Positions 20,362-31,523 of a stretch of DNA of 64,000 nucleotides are shown here, in pieces. A program made the translations under genes and the position numbers. The stretch lies in the NCBI GenBank assembly GCA_029255685.2, contig CM055318.2, forward strand, positions 17,985,001-18,049,000, given 5' to 3'. The stretch comes from Silene conica (lineage: Eukaryota > Streptophyta > Magnoliopsida > Caryophyllales > Caryophyllaceae). The number at the start of each line of letters is the position of its first letter. Position 1 is the stretch's first letter. The notes beneath the pieces were generated by a model that did not search any database, was not told where the DNA came from, and saw only the letters and a program-made list of their open reading frames with translations.

Positions 20362-21058
20362 CTGTAAGGGAGCATAAATACATTGTTTATCCGACTATCA
20401 CCATAGAGCAACTACATACAAGTGGAAGTAACGATGGTTGTCAGAACTATCTTCATCAGATGAAAATAATCCACAGAATAACATGGTCTAATACCACGGT
20501 GGTTGGAATAGAGTCCAGATTTAATGGCTTCAACTACAACAATATTTATCTGTTTGAAGATGCTGCATAAGTTCCGTGTAAATAAACATATTAGTATTAT
20601 TCAACTGGTTTGTGGTGCTCATTGCCTAATTTCAAAACCCCTTAGCAGTAACACTGCTTCGGTAGGCCATTTCTGTACTAGTGTTGTAACATAAAGAAAT
20701 ATGATTCAGGCAATTCAAGTTTTTTTCTTTCGGATTCTTACTTTTATGCCTTTTTTACAGTTCAATGCACTGCTTAAATTCTGGCTGTATGATGTGGCCC
20801 ATATATCAGAATACTGAAAGACAATCATATAATGAGCAGCAGAACGTAAGAAACTATGTCTAATATCTCACAATTATAAGTTTATCGGACTTACTTTAGC
20901 TCTTCGATTGGCTTTGTCGACTACACGAGAGGCCACCATCATTAATGTCTGCTCATATATCAGAATAATACTGCAAGGAAAACAACGAAGATGCATCTAC
21001 TCCATTACACATTAATAGTCAGAGACTCACATGAATAAAAGACTAAATCAAACTTTAC

Positions 21059-21135
21059 CTGTAGCAAGTTGCCTGTAGGTTTATCCAATTCAGTAGCACC
21101 AAATTCAAGATGTTGTATATTTTATTGCTTTGCTA
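21059..21135 (-). pseudogene. Possible captured exon
   Basis: On the minus strand the sequence ending CTTGCTACAG meets a good donor (GTAAAG) at 21058. The open peptide before it includes EFGATELDKPTGNLLQ. The acceptor is uncertain (about 21135). It lies among the other exon-like pieces of CACTA-2. No family was recognised. Confidence 0.35.
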
Positions 21136-21400
21136 CAGCATTCACTGCCCAAAATAGTCAGAGACTCACATGAATAAAAGAGTAAATAAATTCCGCGACA
21201 ATAACATTAACCCAATGGCTAAGAATAATTTCTACATTTGCACACCTCCACTTAGTGGCTGAGCAGGAAGACTTAATTGCGAAGGGAGTTGCTTGGCAAT
21301 AGATTCCTGAACTCGTGCCTTCATAATTACAAGGGATGGTCAACTACTATGGAGCAGGAAAAGAAATAATAAGGGACGAAATCGCAAATTTTGTTCTTAC

Positions 21401-21454
21401 AGGGTTGTCGTCTTCTTGCAGTGACTGCATAAGCGTCTTTCTAAACACTTCCAA
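21401..21454 (-). pseudogene. Captured coiled-coil gene, exon b
   Basis: A 54-bp minus-strand exon bordered by TGTCCAG and GTAAGAAC encodes LEVFRKTLMQSLQEDDNP with no stop. It is in phase with the upstream exon at 22687-22755 (both are multiples of three). The charged, heptad-like composition suggests a coiled-coil protein. The gene family is not recognised. Confidence 0.55.
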
Positions 21455-21924
21455 CTGGACACACAAAATGTCACAACTGAAAAAGAGATTAACTTCTGTA
21501 CAGAATTACAGATCTAATAACTGAACTTGTAATAGTAAATTTCGTCATGAAAATATCACACAGTGCATCTACATGTAAACAAAATTGAAGCTCATCAGAA
21601 AAAATAGAGAATAACAACTAACAACGCACTTGCCAGCCTCAAGTGAGTTACTAAAGAAGACGGATTTCCCTGAAGAGTATTGTGCAACAACCACACTCAT
21701 ACTAAAACTAAGACAAAATATTGTTTACGATTCTTACATAGATGAATATCTCATAAAGTTTTTAGTGAACTAGGATGGATCTCAAAGTAGGCAAAACGAC
21801 GATCGAGCACTTAACATTTGCGAAGGCATGTAGTAAAGGAGCTCCCTTCCCCAAGGCCAGATCCTTCCAAATCTTGAATTAGCCCTCCTACTCTCCAACC
21901 GTCAATTTCCACAGAACCCACACA

Positions 21925-22145
21925 ACTTTCAAGAAACCATCTCAACCAATTATCAGTTTTATACTCTAACACGCCCCCTTACACGAATGCCCTTTGAGCT
22001 TGAAGTGTGGATGTAGCTGCAAGCTTCCCCATACCCGGTGCTAATATTCCACTTTAGAATTGAGGGAGGTGGGATTCGATCCCATGACCTATTGGTCACA
22101 TGGCTCTTAAACGATTTCAAGAAACCATCTCAACCAAAAGCTTAG
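21925..22145. repeat. Short dispersed repeat with direct-repeat flanks
   Basis: The word tttcaagaaaccatctcaacca occurs at about 21928 and again at about 22117, bounding 190 bp. That interval includes a motif common in plant repeats (cacgcccccttacacgaatgc) and a tRNA-like box B (ggattcgatccc). It may be a small retroposed or terminal-repeat element within an intron of the captured gene. Confidence 0.35.
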
Positions 22146-22686
22146 CTTTAGGCCGATGGTTGGAGTTCCAAGATCGGTTTTATACTGTAACGACAATCCA
22201 GCGGAGAGAACAATTCATAGCTTATCCAAACTCAGATTACTTGGTATAAATAAAGTGCATTGAAATTACGTTAATATTCACTCCCATTCTAATCTATAAC
22301 TCCTATCTTCTATTCGTGATTATTGCAACTAGTATTCATTACCCAATACTTTTGACACCAAGTGCTGCCACCAGTTCTTTGGAATCAGAGACATACTTTG
22401 ACAAAAAATATTATGAGCAAGCTCTAAGTTGATTTAGTTCAAATCTAAAGAGTAAATTAAGTGGGTGATACTGAATTTTGGGTTCAAATTTGTAGGTTTG
22501 AGGTCATTGGAATGTAATCAAGTATTATAAATCCTCTCACTATGTTTCCAAACCGTGTCTCTACCACCACCAACAACAACAATGTAACTCTACAAATACA
22601 ACAAACTAAAAAAGACAATCGGACAAACTTTGTCAAACTTAGAAGTGCTAACAAAATTACTACTACAACAACATTTTGTAAAGTAC

Positions 22687-22755
22687 CTTGGCAACATCAC
22701 GACGGAGCTTGGCAACAATATTGGACAAATCACTATTCTCCTTCACCAAATTCTC
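22687..22755 (-). pseudogene. Captured coiled-coil gene, exon a
   Basis: A 69-bp minus-strand exon bordered by GATTGCAG and GTACTT encodes ENLVKENSDLSNIVAKLRR and then DVAK. The L/N/V heptads suggest a coiled coil. It is phase 0 at both ends and splices in frame to 21401-21454. Further upstream, 22873-22925 also ends in a good donor (GTTG then GTAAGT) and may be another exon. A leader-like segment ends in CAATCAG/GTATGA at about 23315. Together they look like the 5' part of one host gene moved with its introns. Confidence 0.55.
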
Positions 22756-24654
22756 CTGCAATCCCAAAACCAACCACCAAATCACATTTCCACACCATAA
22801 AACTAATAAACTACAAACAATGGCGAACTAGGGAGCTAGCAGGGGTCTTACCCAACAAAAACTTACCAACTTTTTGTCTAAAATTTTCTACCTTTCTTTC
22901 ATCAATAGTCCCCGAAACATTTCCACCCCCAACCTAGGTACATCAGAAAGCGTATACCTTCATTAGCTTAGAGCAGAACCTAAGATCTCATTCACGCACC
23001 TTATTGACTAATCCTCCTACATTAACACAGGATCTCACCTATTACAATCCATTACATTATCCACCCGAAGAATCGTACTTAGGAACAGGAAGGGGTACCT
23101 GGAAATAGAAAACGAAATATCTCCAAATTGAAATCAAATTTAATTGAAACCTATAACCCTAATATTTAATTGTACCCTGACCTGATTAAAAGGATTCAAT
23201 TCCAAAACACAAATATCATAAACCAAAACCAAAATTCAGTGACAATAGAAAACAAATACTCGAAAAATACATGAATTGTGATAAGTTTAAAAATAATTGA
23301 AATAACAAATCATACCTGATTGAGGATTGCAAACTGGAGGGTAAATGAATTGTGACGCGACAGGTTAGGTGTAGATCGTAGGTGATGAGGTGATTGCCGG
23401 CGAAAATATGGTTGTTGTCGGTAAGAGATTAGCGGTGATAAGGTGGTTGTGGGTCATGAGTTAAGTTTTTGGGTGTAATTGTGAATGAACGCAGATTGGG
23501 AATGAGGTGTATATTGTTAGATAATAATTTTTTTATTTAATTATATTCTTTTTGTCTAAGGCAACGGTTCCTTAGACCATGTTTATCCGTATGTCTTGTA
23601 GCTCTACTTAGCCCTAGTTTCTATATTAAAATACTAATTTTTTTTCTTAACCTACTTTCAAGCCCTACCTCTTCATTTCTATCTTTTATCAAGACCTACC
23701 TTAACCTACCTTTAACTTATACTTTTTTACACTAAACAATGTCTAGAACGAGGTCTCAAAAGTGTTCCAGGAGGTCCAGGAGGTCCAAATTGGACCGTAT
23801 GGACCTAGTTTCTTCTGTGTGCAGAATGTGTTCAGACGCATCTAAGGTCTGTGCAGGTGTTCTGGTTTTCTGCTTTGTGCATTCCTGTGTGCTGTAGGGA
23901 TGTGCGTGGGCAGAGAAGGTTTGTAAAACTCCTCGCGAAAGCGGAAATATAAACATACAAAAGTACTAAAAATGCAGCGGAATTTAAAACTTTTTAACAA
24001 CTAAACAACATGCGAGAAGTCTTAAACTGAAACAAAAACTGAAACTGAAACCAAAATAGATAAGTAACAGTTCTAAGTACTGAAATGAAATATGTACACA
24101 GCCTGGGATGGAACATCCCTACAGGCACCAAAACGTAAAGTTTGAAAGTCTAAGTGTCTAGCTAGGCGATATAAAGGTAAGTCATATGATGACAACAGGA
24201 TCATCACTCGCTAGTCCTCTCGTAACCCTGCTCCAACCTGCATGTACCTACATACATGAAAACATGTACGCCACAATCAGTGGGGAGTGACTAGAGTTCT
24301 CCTAGCCACCTTTTGTGACAACACGTATCACATAAAACAATACAGAATACTCCAACATATATCAACATGTGAAGCATAAACATCTCATCAATTGATCTCA
24401 TATAAACATGTCAACTCTAGTGCACGGCTCTCAAACAACTTCATAAACCGTTAGGAAGGAGAGCCGGTTTCCCTACTGGTTACCCAGTCGGGGGGTCTTT
24501 CAATCCCACTATTTATGAAACCGAACTAAGAGTCATCCAATGCCTTGGATGATCGAACCACAACTTAACAAACAATCATATACTCATCATTATCAATATC
24601 TATATCTGACACATACCAACTCAAGGTAAAAAGATAAATTCAGCAAGTAAAAGG

Positions 24655-25203
24655 TTCAGCGGTCAACTTAAGACATAACCTAGTACCAAAACGTTCAGCA
24701 AGTGCAAAGGTTCAGCGGTCAACTTAAGACATAACCCTAACACCAAAACATTCAGCAAGCAAGGACTCAGAGGCCAACTTAAGGCATGGACCTGCCAATC
24801 AGCAAGACACTAGACTCAGCGGCCAACTTAAGGCATAGACTAGCATCCAAAAGTAAAGGACTCAGAGGCCAGCTTAAGGCATGTCCCTTCACCACATCAC
24901 AAGGTACTAAACTCAGAGGCCAACTTAAGGCATGTTCTAGCACCAAACATCTGCACCCCGGGCAAGGTGTCAGTTCCTTAACTACCCCGTTGTGCAGCTG
25001 CTCTACTCGTCGGACTCAGAGGCCAACTTAAGGCATGTTCCAACGCGATCACTATCACACATGTCTGAACTCAGAGGCCAGCTTAAGGCATGTCCCAGAC
25101 ACGACAAACATACACATATAGGGCTCAGAGGCCAACTTAAGGCATATCCCCATATATGACAAACAACTCACGTATTAAGTTCAGAGGCCAGCTTAAGGCA
25201 TAA
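24655..25203. repeat. Spaced direct repeats in Tekay LTR
   Basis: Ten copies of ctcagaggccaacttaaggc-like units recur every 45-100 bp, with spacers of unrelated sequence. The first two copies carry cggtcaacttaagaca variants. The same array is at 32257-32807 in the other LTR. Confidence 0.85.
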
Positions 25204-25512
25204 CTTAATACGCATCAATACAATATCAACCAAAGTCTATGAACTAATCTATAGTTCTACTTTTCTTAACCTCTAGTCAACACTCAATTGACCCCGGGAA
25301 CTAAGTTGAGGGAGAGCCGGTTTCCCTTTCGGTTACCCGACCGGGGGGGTCTCTATCCTTACTCCATTCCCGAACCCAATAAAATGTTGCCCATCCTCCG
25401 GGGACCTCAAATACATGTCACGGGTATACAAAACGAGTTTCAATCAAAACCGATTAACCGTTTGAAAGTTACGATTAAATTACAAACTTAAAAATAGCTT
25501 ACAGGGGTCCCC

Positions 25513-25893
25513 AGCCGGTCGGCAGGCAGCCGGTCGGCCGGCTGGTGACCCACTCAGCTCCTCTTTCTTTTCGAAATAAAACACACAAGGACTCCCAGCC
25601 GGTCGGCAGGCAGCCGGTCGGTCGGCTGGGAATCCATTCCCTAGCCTTCGCAAACTCGTACACCAACCCACGCGTACTCCCAGCCGGTTGGCAGCCGCCG
25701 GTCTGCCGGCTGGGCTCCCTTTCTTTCCTATGTTCTTCGCAAAACAACCCAAAACATTACACATGAGACTACTACCAGCCGGTCGGCAGGCAGCCGGTCG
25801 GCCGGCTGGCAATCCTAAGGCCAATTTTCCTAAAAACTCATAAAACACGAAATAGCACTCCCAGCCGGTCGACCGGCGGCCGGTCGGTCGACT
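25513..25893. repeat. CCGGTCGG palindrome array in Tekay LTR
   Basis: Five blocks of the form agCCGGTCGGcaggcagCCGGTCGG followed by ccggctgg begin near 25515, 25599, 25684, 25779 and 25865. Within a block the two motifs are 15 bp apart in the clearest copies. The last block has a variant sequence containing GGTCGACC. Each block can fold into a stem (cagccgg..ccggctg). Confidence 0.85.
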
Positions 25894-26853
25894 GGCTCAG
25901 AGAGCCTGATACGAAAATCGCAAATTTCAGCCTTCTTCAAAACTCAATCATTCGACACCAAAACATGCACAACGATTCATGTGATGTTTACACAACAATA
26001 TCAAACGCCAAATACTACCAATCTATCAGCAAGTAAGTCCCATAACAATCCTCAAATGAATTTAATAAGTATCCGTCGCAAAATGCGAAAAACTGAAAAT
26101 GAACTTAGGAACACATAACAACCACTTAAAGCATGAATTCTTCATAACAACATCATCCTAAACATATTACTAAGTCCTTTGATCAATATATACCAACAAA
26201 ACAGAAATCAACACAAGAATCACAACAAACATGCTAATATACACATAAAGGCCGAGTTTCTCATTATCGTCACCTTTCAAGCTAATCCGACTAAAGATCC
26301 TCCTCAACTATGTAGCTATCGATCTCTGGATCCTCTAAGCCAACACCTACAAGCATAGAAAACGCATTTTAAGCACTTAAAACGGAATTAAGAGAAAACA
26401 GCCCAATTTTCGAGTGAAAGGATTTACAAAAAGAAAGTGATAGATGGCTTGGAAATCGAATGAGGAATCCGAAAATGTCGTTGTTACCTCGATTCGAGTA
26501 CCGGATGATGAAGAATTTCTCAAAAGAAGGAGGAATAAAATGGAGGTTTATGAGGTTTGTGTTTACTGTAAAAATGTTGATGGTGATGAGGAAAGTGTCG
26601 ATGGAAAGGGTTTTATGGGGGTTTTATGGACTGTCCTTTCCGAGTCAATTAAGTGGGTCGGACACTTGAACGGATATTTATGATACGAGTTTAAGTTTAC
26701 CAAGTAGTATTCGTCTTAAGGACTTAAGGTTCTTAAGACGGATCTTACTAATTAAATTAAAACCTTTCACAATAAATTATTAAAATATTATTTTATTACT
26801 TAAAATAATTTAAAACGCTTAAATTAGATTTTACGAAAATACGGGATGTTACA

Positions 26854-26872
26854 ATCACCCCAACTTCAAAAA
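26854..26872 (-). other. Tekay polypurine tract
   Basis: On the element strand the sequence GAAGTTGGGGTGAT directly precedes the 3' LTR start TGTAACATCCCG. Confidence 0.75.
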
Positions 26873-26920
26873 GTTTCATCCTCGAAACTCGAACGGAGAT
26901 AAATTCTAACTAACTCTACC

Positions 26921-29900
26921 TCAATCGAAAAGAGAAGGATGCGCGATACGCATCGATGCCTCAGTCTCCCACATCTGCTCCTCAACATCACCGCAACGCC
27001 AAAGGATCTTCACTAGCGGCACCACCTTGCTCCTAAGCTTCCTATCCTGACGGTCTAGGATCTTCACAGGACGCTCCTCGAAGGCAAAACTCGGCTCCAA
27101 GTTCTCGATCTCTCTAGGCAGCACATGGCTCGGGTCACTAACATACTTACGGAGCTGGGAAACATGAAAAACGCTATGAACCTTGCCCAAATTAGGAGGC
27201 AAGTCCAAACGGTAAGCAGCAGCTCCAATTATCTTCACGATCTCAAAAGGTCCAATATACTTAGGGCTCAACTTGCCCTTAACTCCAAACCTCTTAACAC
27301 CCTTCATCGGAGACACTCTCAAGAAGACTCGGTCACCCACTTCAAACTCTAAGGGTCTACGGCGAACATCAGCATAGGATTTCTGCCGGTCCTGTGCGGC
27401 CTTCATCGTACCTCTGATAAGCTGAACCTGGTCAATGGTAACAGCCAACTGGTCCGGTCCTAGGTCACGAACGTCACTAGCCTGGTCCCAACAAATCGGA
27501 CTACGGCACTTCCTACCATATAGAGCCTCGTACGGAGCCATACCAATGGAAGCATGATAACTGTTGTTGTAAGAAAACTCTACCAACGGCAAACACTGCT
27601 CCCAAGAACTCTGAAAATCAAGGGCACAAGCGCGGAGCAAATCCTCTAGTGTCTGTATGGTCCTCTCGGTCTGCCCATCGGTCGCGGCATGAAATGCGGT
27701 GCTCATCAACAAACGGCTACCCATAGCCTCCTGCAAAGCCTTCCAGAACCTGGAACAAAATCTCGGATCTCGATCTGAAACTATCTCCCTCGGGACACCA
27801 TGATATCGGACTATCTCAGCAATATAAGCCCTGGCTAATCGATCCATGTCCCACGTCTCTCTGATCGGCACGAATCTGGCACACTTAGTTAGACGATCAA
27901 CAATAACCCAAATCGCATCTTTGCCTCCCACAGTCTTAGGCAAAGCAGTCACAAAATCCATAGATATGCACTCACACTTCCACTGAGGAACGGGAAGCGG
28001 CTGTAGCAAACCACCAGGTCTCCTATGCTCTATCTTGACTTGTTGACAAGTCAAGCACCTACTAACATAATCTAAGATCTCCTTCTTCATACCAGGCCAC
28101 CAAAACATAAGCCTCAAATCCTTGTGCATCTTCTCTCCTCCTGGATGAACGGAATACGGTGCCAAATGAGCCTCATCAAGAATCCTCCTCCTCAAATCTG
28201 GCACATCGGGGACATACATCCTACCACGGAACCTAAGGAAACCATCAGCATCAATCACCAAGTCAGGTGCAACACCACTCAAAATCTTCGCCTCGAACTT
28301 CTTGAAATCGGCATCTGAAGGCAAACTCTGGCGAATCTCCCAATATAAAGACGGCTCGGCAGTCATAGTAGCTAACCAATCAAAACCACTACCCACCATC
28401 TCTAGCCTCAGCTTCCGGAACTCGGAACACAACTCATCGGGCAATACTCTCATGGCACTCATCGAGTGAGAAGTCTTGCGGCTAAGCGCATCAGCAACTA
28501 CATTGGCTTTTCCCTCATGATATAACAACTCAAGGTCGTAATCTTTCACCAACTCTAGCCAACGTCTCTGTCTCATTTTAAGGTCTTTCTGGGTAAAAAT
28601 GTACTTAAGACTCTTGTGATCTGTGAAAATACGGCAATGGGATCCAATCAGGTAATGACGCCACATCTTCAAAGCATGAACGACTGCGGCCAACTCCAAA
28701 TCATGTGTCGGATAATTCACCTCATGAACTCTCAACTGTCTAGATGAATATGCTATCACCTTACCACTCTGCATCAGTACGCATCCAAGTCCTAACATCG
28801 AAGCATCACAATACACATCAAAGTCAACCCCGATCTCTGGCAAAGCAAGTATAGGAGCGGAGGTCAACCTAGTCTTCAACTCCTGGAAAGAACTCTCACA
28901 CTTGTCGGTCCAAACAAACTTAGCTTCCTTCTTCAATAACTGAGTCATCGGGCGGGCTAATCTAGAGAAATCCTCAATGAATCTACGATAATAACCAGCC
29001 AATCCAAGGAAACTACGGATCTCTCCAACATCCTTGGGACTCTCCCAATCAACTACAGCCTCAATCTTCGCGGGATCAACCATAACTCCCTCACTAGATA
29101 TAACATGTCCAAGAAATGCAACCTTAGAAAGCCAAAACTCGCACTTTGAGAACTTCGCGAACCACTTATGACGACGTAAAATCCCAAGAATCAATCGAAG
29201 ATGCTCAGCATGTTCCTCATCGGTCTTCGAATAAATGAGAATGTCATCGATAAACACCACAACACAAGTGTCAAGATACTCACTGAAGGTACGGTTCATC
29301 TGATCCATGAAGATGGCAGATGCATTAGTCAACCCAAAAGGCATAACTACGAACTCAAAATGCCCATATCTGGTACGAAAAGCAGTCTTCGCAATATCAG
29401 CCTCTCTCACTGGGATCTGATGATAACCCGATCGAAGATCAATCTTAGAAAACCTCGAAGCACCTCTCAACTGATCAAACAAATCATCTATCCTAGGCAA
29501 AGGATATCTGTTCTTCACGGTCACTCGGTTCAACTCTCTATAGTCAATGCAAAGTCTCATGGAACCATCTTTCTTCTTAACGAACAAAACTGGAGCACCC
29601 CACGGAGAAGCACTCGGTCTAATGAAACCTTTCTCGATCATCTCTTCCAATTGCTGCTTCAACTCTTTCAACTCTGGCGGAGCCATACGGTAAGGAGCCT
29701 TAGAAATCGGTCCGGTACCTGGAACAAGCTCAATGGTAAACTCCACATCTCTCTCTGGAGGTATCCCTGGCAAGTCATCTGGGAAAACATCTGGATACTC
29801 ACAAACAATGGCTACATCCTCAAGCTTCGGTAGCGATGGTTTAGCAGCTGTAACAACACACAGGAAGGCTTGGCAACCCTTCCTAAGAAGATGAGAAGCT

Positions 29901-31357
29901 TTCATCGAAGAAATCACTCGGACACCCTTTTTAGGGCGGGTTCCCCTATAGGAAACACGAACTCCTGAAGAACTCCTCAAGCAGATTTTCTGGTCGCGAC
30001 ACTCGAAGCGAGCATGGTATCGCGATAACCAATCCATACCGAGGATAATGTCAAATTCCTCGAGAGGAAATCTCAGTAAGTCCGCTGGGAATGTGGCTTG
30101 ACCAATAATAATAGGAACATCCCTATGGGACAAAAAGCATGAAAACACGTCTCCAGAAGGTAAGGAAATAGAAGTCTCCTCGACTAAAGAAGACTCAAGA
30201 GCTAGACGGTCGGCGAACTGAGTCGATATAAAAGATAAAGAAGCTCCAGTATCGAACAAAATAAGGCACTCAACGCCAAGAACAGAAAAGATACCAGCAA
30301 CAATATCTGGATGAGCCTCTGCCTCAGCCCTAGTCATCACAAAGATCTTTCCTTTCGGCTTTCCTCCCTTAGTCGCTGCAGCAGCAGTGGCAGCCTTGCC
30401 AAGTGCGGTGTTCCTCTCAGGACACTCATAAGACTTGTGCCCAAATCCATTGCAAGTATAGCACTTGAAAGCATTCTTGAAACAGTCAAAACCCGGATGA
30501 GAAGGTTTACCACAACGGTGGCAAACACTAGCAGCTGTGTCGGTGTGAACAATGGTCTTAGCAACCGGAGCAGAGAACCTCTCAAAACGCTTCTTCTGAG
30601 AAGAAGGCGAAGAAGTAGAAGGAACAAATGGTCTCTTCCCCTGGTACACTGATCTCTGGTGAGGAGTCACACTAGAAGTAGCAGCACGGGTCTCAGCATC
30701 TATGGCACGAATAGAACTCTCGGCCCAAATAGCATCATCATATACCTCCACAAAAGAAGTCGAATCTCGACGAACCATGCTCTCGATGCGTGGCCCTAGC
30801 TTGCCGCGGTAAAAGTAGACTCTCTCGGCCTCATCTCTAACAAATCTCGATGCGAAGTGAGCTAGCTGGTTGAAACGGTCTGTGAACTCCTGAACTGACA
30901 TTTTGCCTTGCTTCAAATCCATGAATTCTTTGAGTCGCTGTGATCTGAGCTCTTTAGGATAGAACCTCATCTCGAGCTTATCCTTAAAAGCATCCCAATC
31001 GAACAAAGGATCAAGAGTGAAAGTAGGTCCTGTCAACGCCCACCACCTGTCGGCCTCAAGGGTAAGAAAGTGAGTGGCTAGCCGCACTCTATCCTCTCTA
31101 CCCACCGAATACATAGCAAAGCTCCTCTCCATCTCCCTGAACCACTCGGTAAGAGCTACCGGATCAACCTCGCCACCATATGTCTTCACGTGGCTATGGG
31201 ACATCTGCGAAGCTATCCATGAGAAGCTACCAGGACGATTAGCCTCGTTGCCTGGCGGTGGAGAAGGTGGAACATTCCCTGCTTGCTGTCTCTGAGTCTC
31301 AAGCAAATGCTGAATTGCTTGCAACACAATGTTATCAGCAGCCCTAGGTCTCACCAT
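26921..31357 (-). CDS. Tekay Gag-Pol polyprotein with chromodomain-like tail
   Basis: An uninterrupted 1478-residue frame. Gag helical region at about 60-215. Two CCHC knuckles: C279/C282/H287/C292 and C299/C302/H307/C312. Protease with D369 in FDTGAS. Reverse transcriptase at about 560-740, with [10 protein letters not shown] and the catalytic [10 protein letters not shown] (D704, D705). RNase H begins at D851. Integrase has a zinc finger (H1071, H1078, C1101, C1104) and a D1134, D1195, E1231 triad with correct spacing. The last 60 residues (from [10 protein letters not shown]) resemble the degenerate chromodomain of Tekay/Del chromoviruses, which directs insertion to heterochromatin. All catalytic residues are present, so this copy may be active. 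Confidence 0.96.
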   Translation of the reverse strand: MVRPRAADNIVLQAIQHLLETQRQQAGNVPPSPPPGNEANRPGSFSWIASQMSHSHVKTYGGEVDPVALTEWFREMERSFAMYSVGREDRVRLATHFLTLEADRWWALTGPTFTLDPLFDWDAFKDKLEMRFYPKELRSQRLKEFMDLKQGKMSVQEFTDRFNQLAHFASRFVRDEAERVYFYRGKLGPRIESMVRRDSTSFVEVYDDAIWAESSIRAIDAETRAATSSVTPHQRSVYQGKRPFVPSTSSPSSQKKRFERFSAPVAKTIVHTDTAASVCHRCGKPSHPGFDCFKNAFKCYTCNGFGHKSYECPERNTALGKAATAAAATKGGKPKGKIFVMTRAEAEAHPDIVAGIFSVLGVECLILFDTGASLSFISTQFADRLALESSLVEETSISLPSGDVFSCFLSHRDVPIIIGQATFPADLLRFPLEEFDIILGMDWLSRYHARFECRDQKICLRSSSGVRVSYRGTRPKKGVRVISSMKASHLLRKGCQAFLCVVTAAKPSLPKLEDVAIVCEYPDVFPDDLPGIPPERDVEFTIELVPGTGPISKAPYRMAPPELKELKQQLEEMIEKGFIRPSASPWGAPVLFVKKKDGSMRLCIDYRELNRVTVKNRYPLPRIDDLFDQLRGASRFSKIDLRSGYHQIPVREADIAKTAFRTRYGHFEFVVMPFGLTNASAIFMDQMNRTFSEYLDTCVVVFIDDILIYSKTDEEHAEHLRLILGILRRHKWFAKFSKCEFWLSKVAFLGHVISSEGVMVDPAKIEAVVDWESPKDVGEIRSFLGLAGYYRRFIEDFSRLARPMTQLLKKEAKFVWTDKCESSFQELKTRLTSAPILALPEIGVDFDVYCDASMLGLGCVLMQSGKVIAYSSRQLRVHEVNYPTHDLELAAVVHALKMWRHYLIGSHCRIFTDHKSLKYIFTQKDLKMRQRRWLELVKDYDLELLYHEGKANVVADALSRKTSHSMSAMRVLPDELCSEFRKLRLEMVGSGFDWLATMTAEPSLYWEIRQSLPSDADFKKFEAKILSGVAPDLVIDADGFLRFRGRMYVPDVPDLRRRILDEAHLAPYSVHPGGEKMHKDLRLMFWWPGMKKEILDYVSRCLTCQQVKIEHRRPGGLLQPLPVPQWKCECISMDFVTALPKTVGGKDAIWVIVDRLTKCARFVPIRETWDMDRLARAYIAEIVRYHGVPREIVSDRDPRFCSRFWKALQEAMGSRLLMSTAFHAATDGQTERTIQTLEDLLRACALDFQSSWEQCLPLVEFSYNNSYHASIGMAPYEALYGRKCRSPICWDQASDVRDLGPDQLAVTIDQVQLIRGTMKAAQDRQKSYADVRRRPLEFEVGDRVFLRVSPMKGVKRFGVKGKLSPKYIGPFEIVKIIGAAAYRLDLPPNLGKVHSVFHVSQLRKYVSDPSHVLPREIENLEPSFAFEERPVKILDRQDRKLRSKVVPLVKILWRCGDVEEQMWETEASMRIAHPSLFD

Positions 31358-31509
31358 CCTTCAAAAGAGAAAGCACGTATTAGCTTAACAATTAGCAATC
31401 ACAAATAGACTACAAAATAAGTCCTTAGATCTACCCATCTCTCATTCATTATTTGTTTATCTGGTCAAGTTAAGGTTGGGGGTCACATGAGTGCGTCGGG
31501 AGCAATAAT

Positions 31510-31521
31510 GCTCTGATACCA
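31510..31521 (-). other. Tekay primer-binding site
   Basis: TGGTATCAGAGC on the minus strand, two bases from the 5' LTR; complementary to initiator-Met tRNA. Confidence 0.9.
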
Positions 31522-31523
31522 AC

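Larger units (their letters stand above)
23922..26853 (-). repeat. Tekay 3' LTR
   Basis: Runs from TGTAAAACTCCTCGCG to GGGATGTTACA in plus-strand view. It contains a ten-copy 23-bp direct-repeat series (24655-25203), an array of CCGGTCGG palindromes (25513-25893), and two copies of a gagccggtttccct..ggttaccc block (about 24462 and 25314). Confidence 0.94.

Noticed and set aside
25480..25848. Open frame of 122 codons rich in AGRPAACRPAG
   Set aside because: It is only the translation of the CCGGTCGG array in the Tekay LTR. Frames on both strands are open because the repeat lacks stops.
29201..29833. Plus-strand frame of 210 codons
   Set aside because: It is a shadow of the Tekay reverse transcriptase on the other strand.
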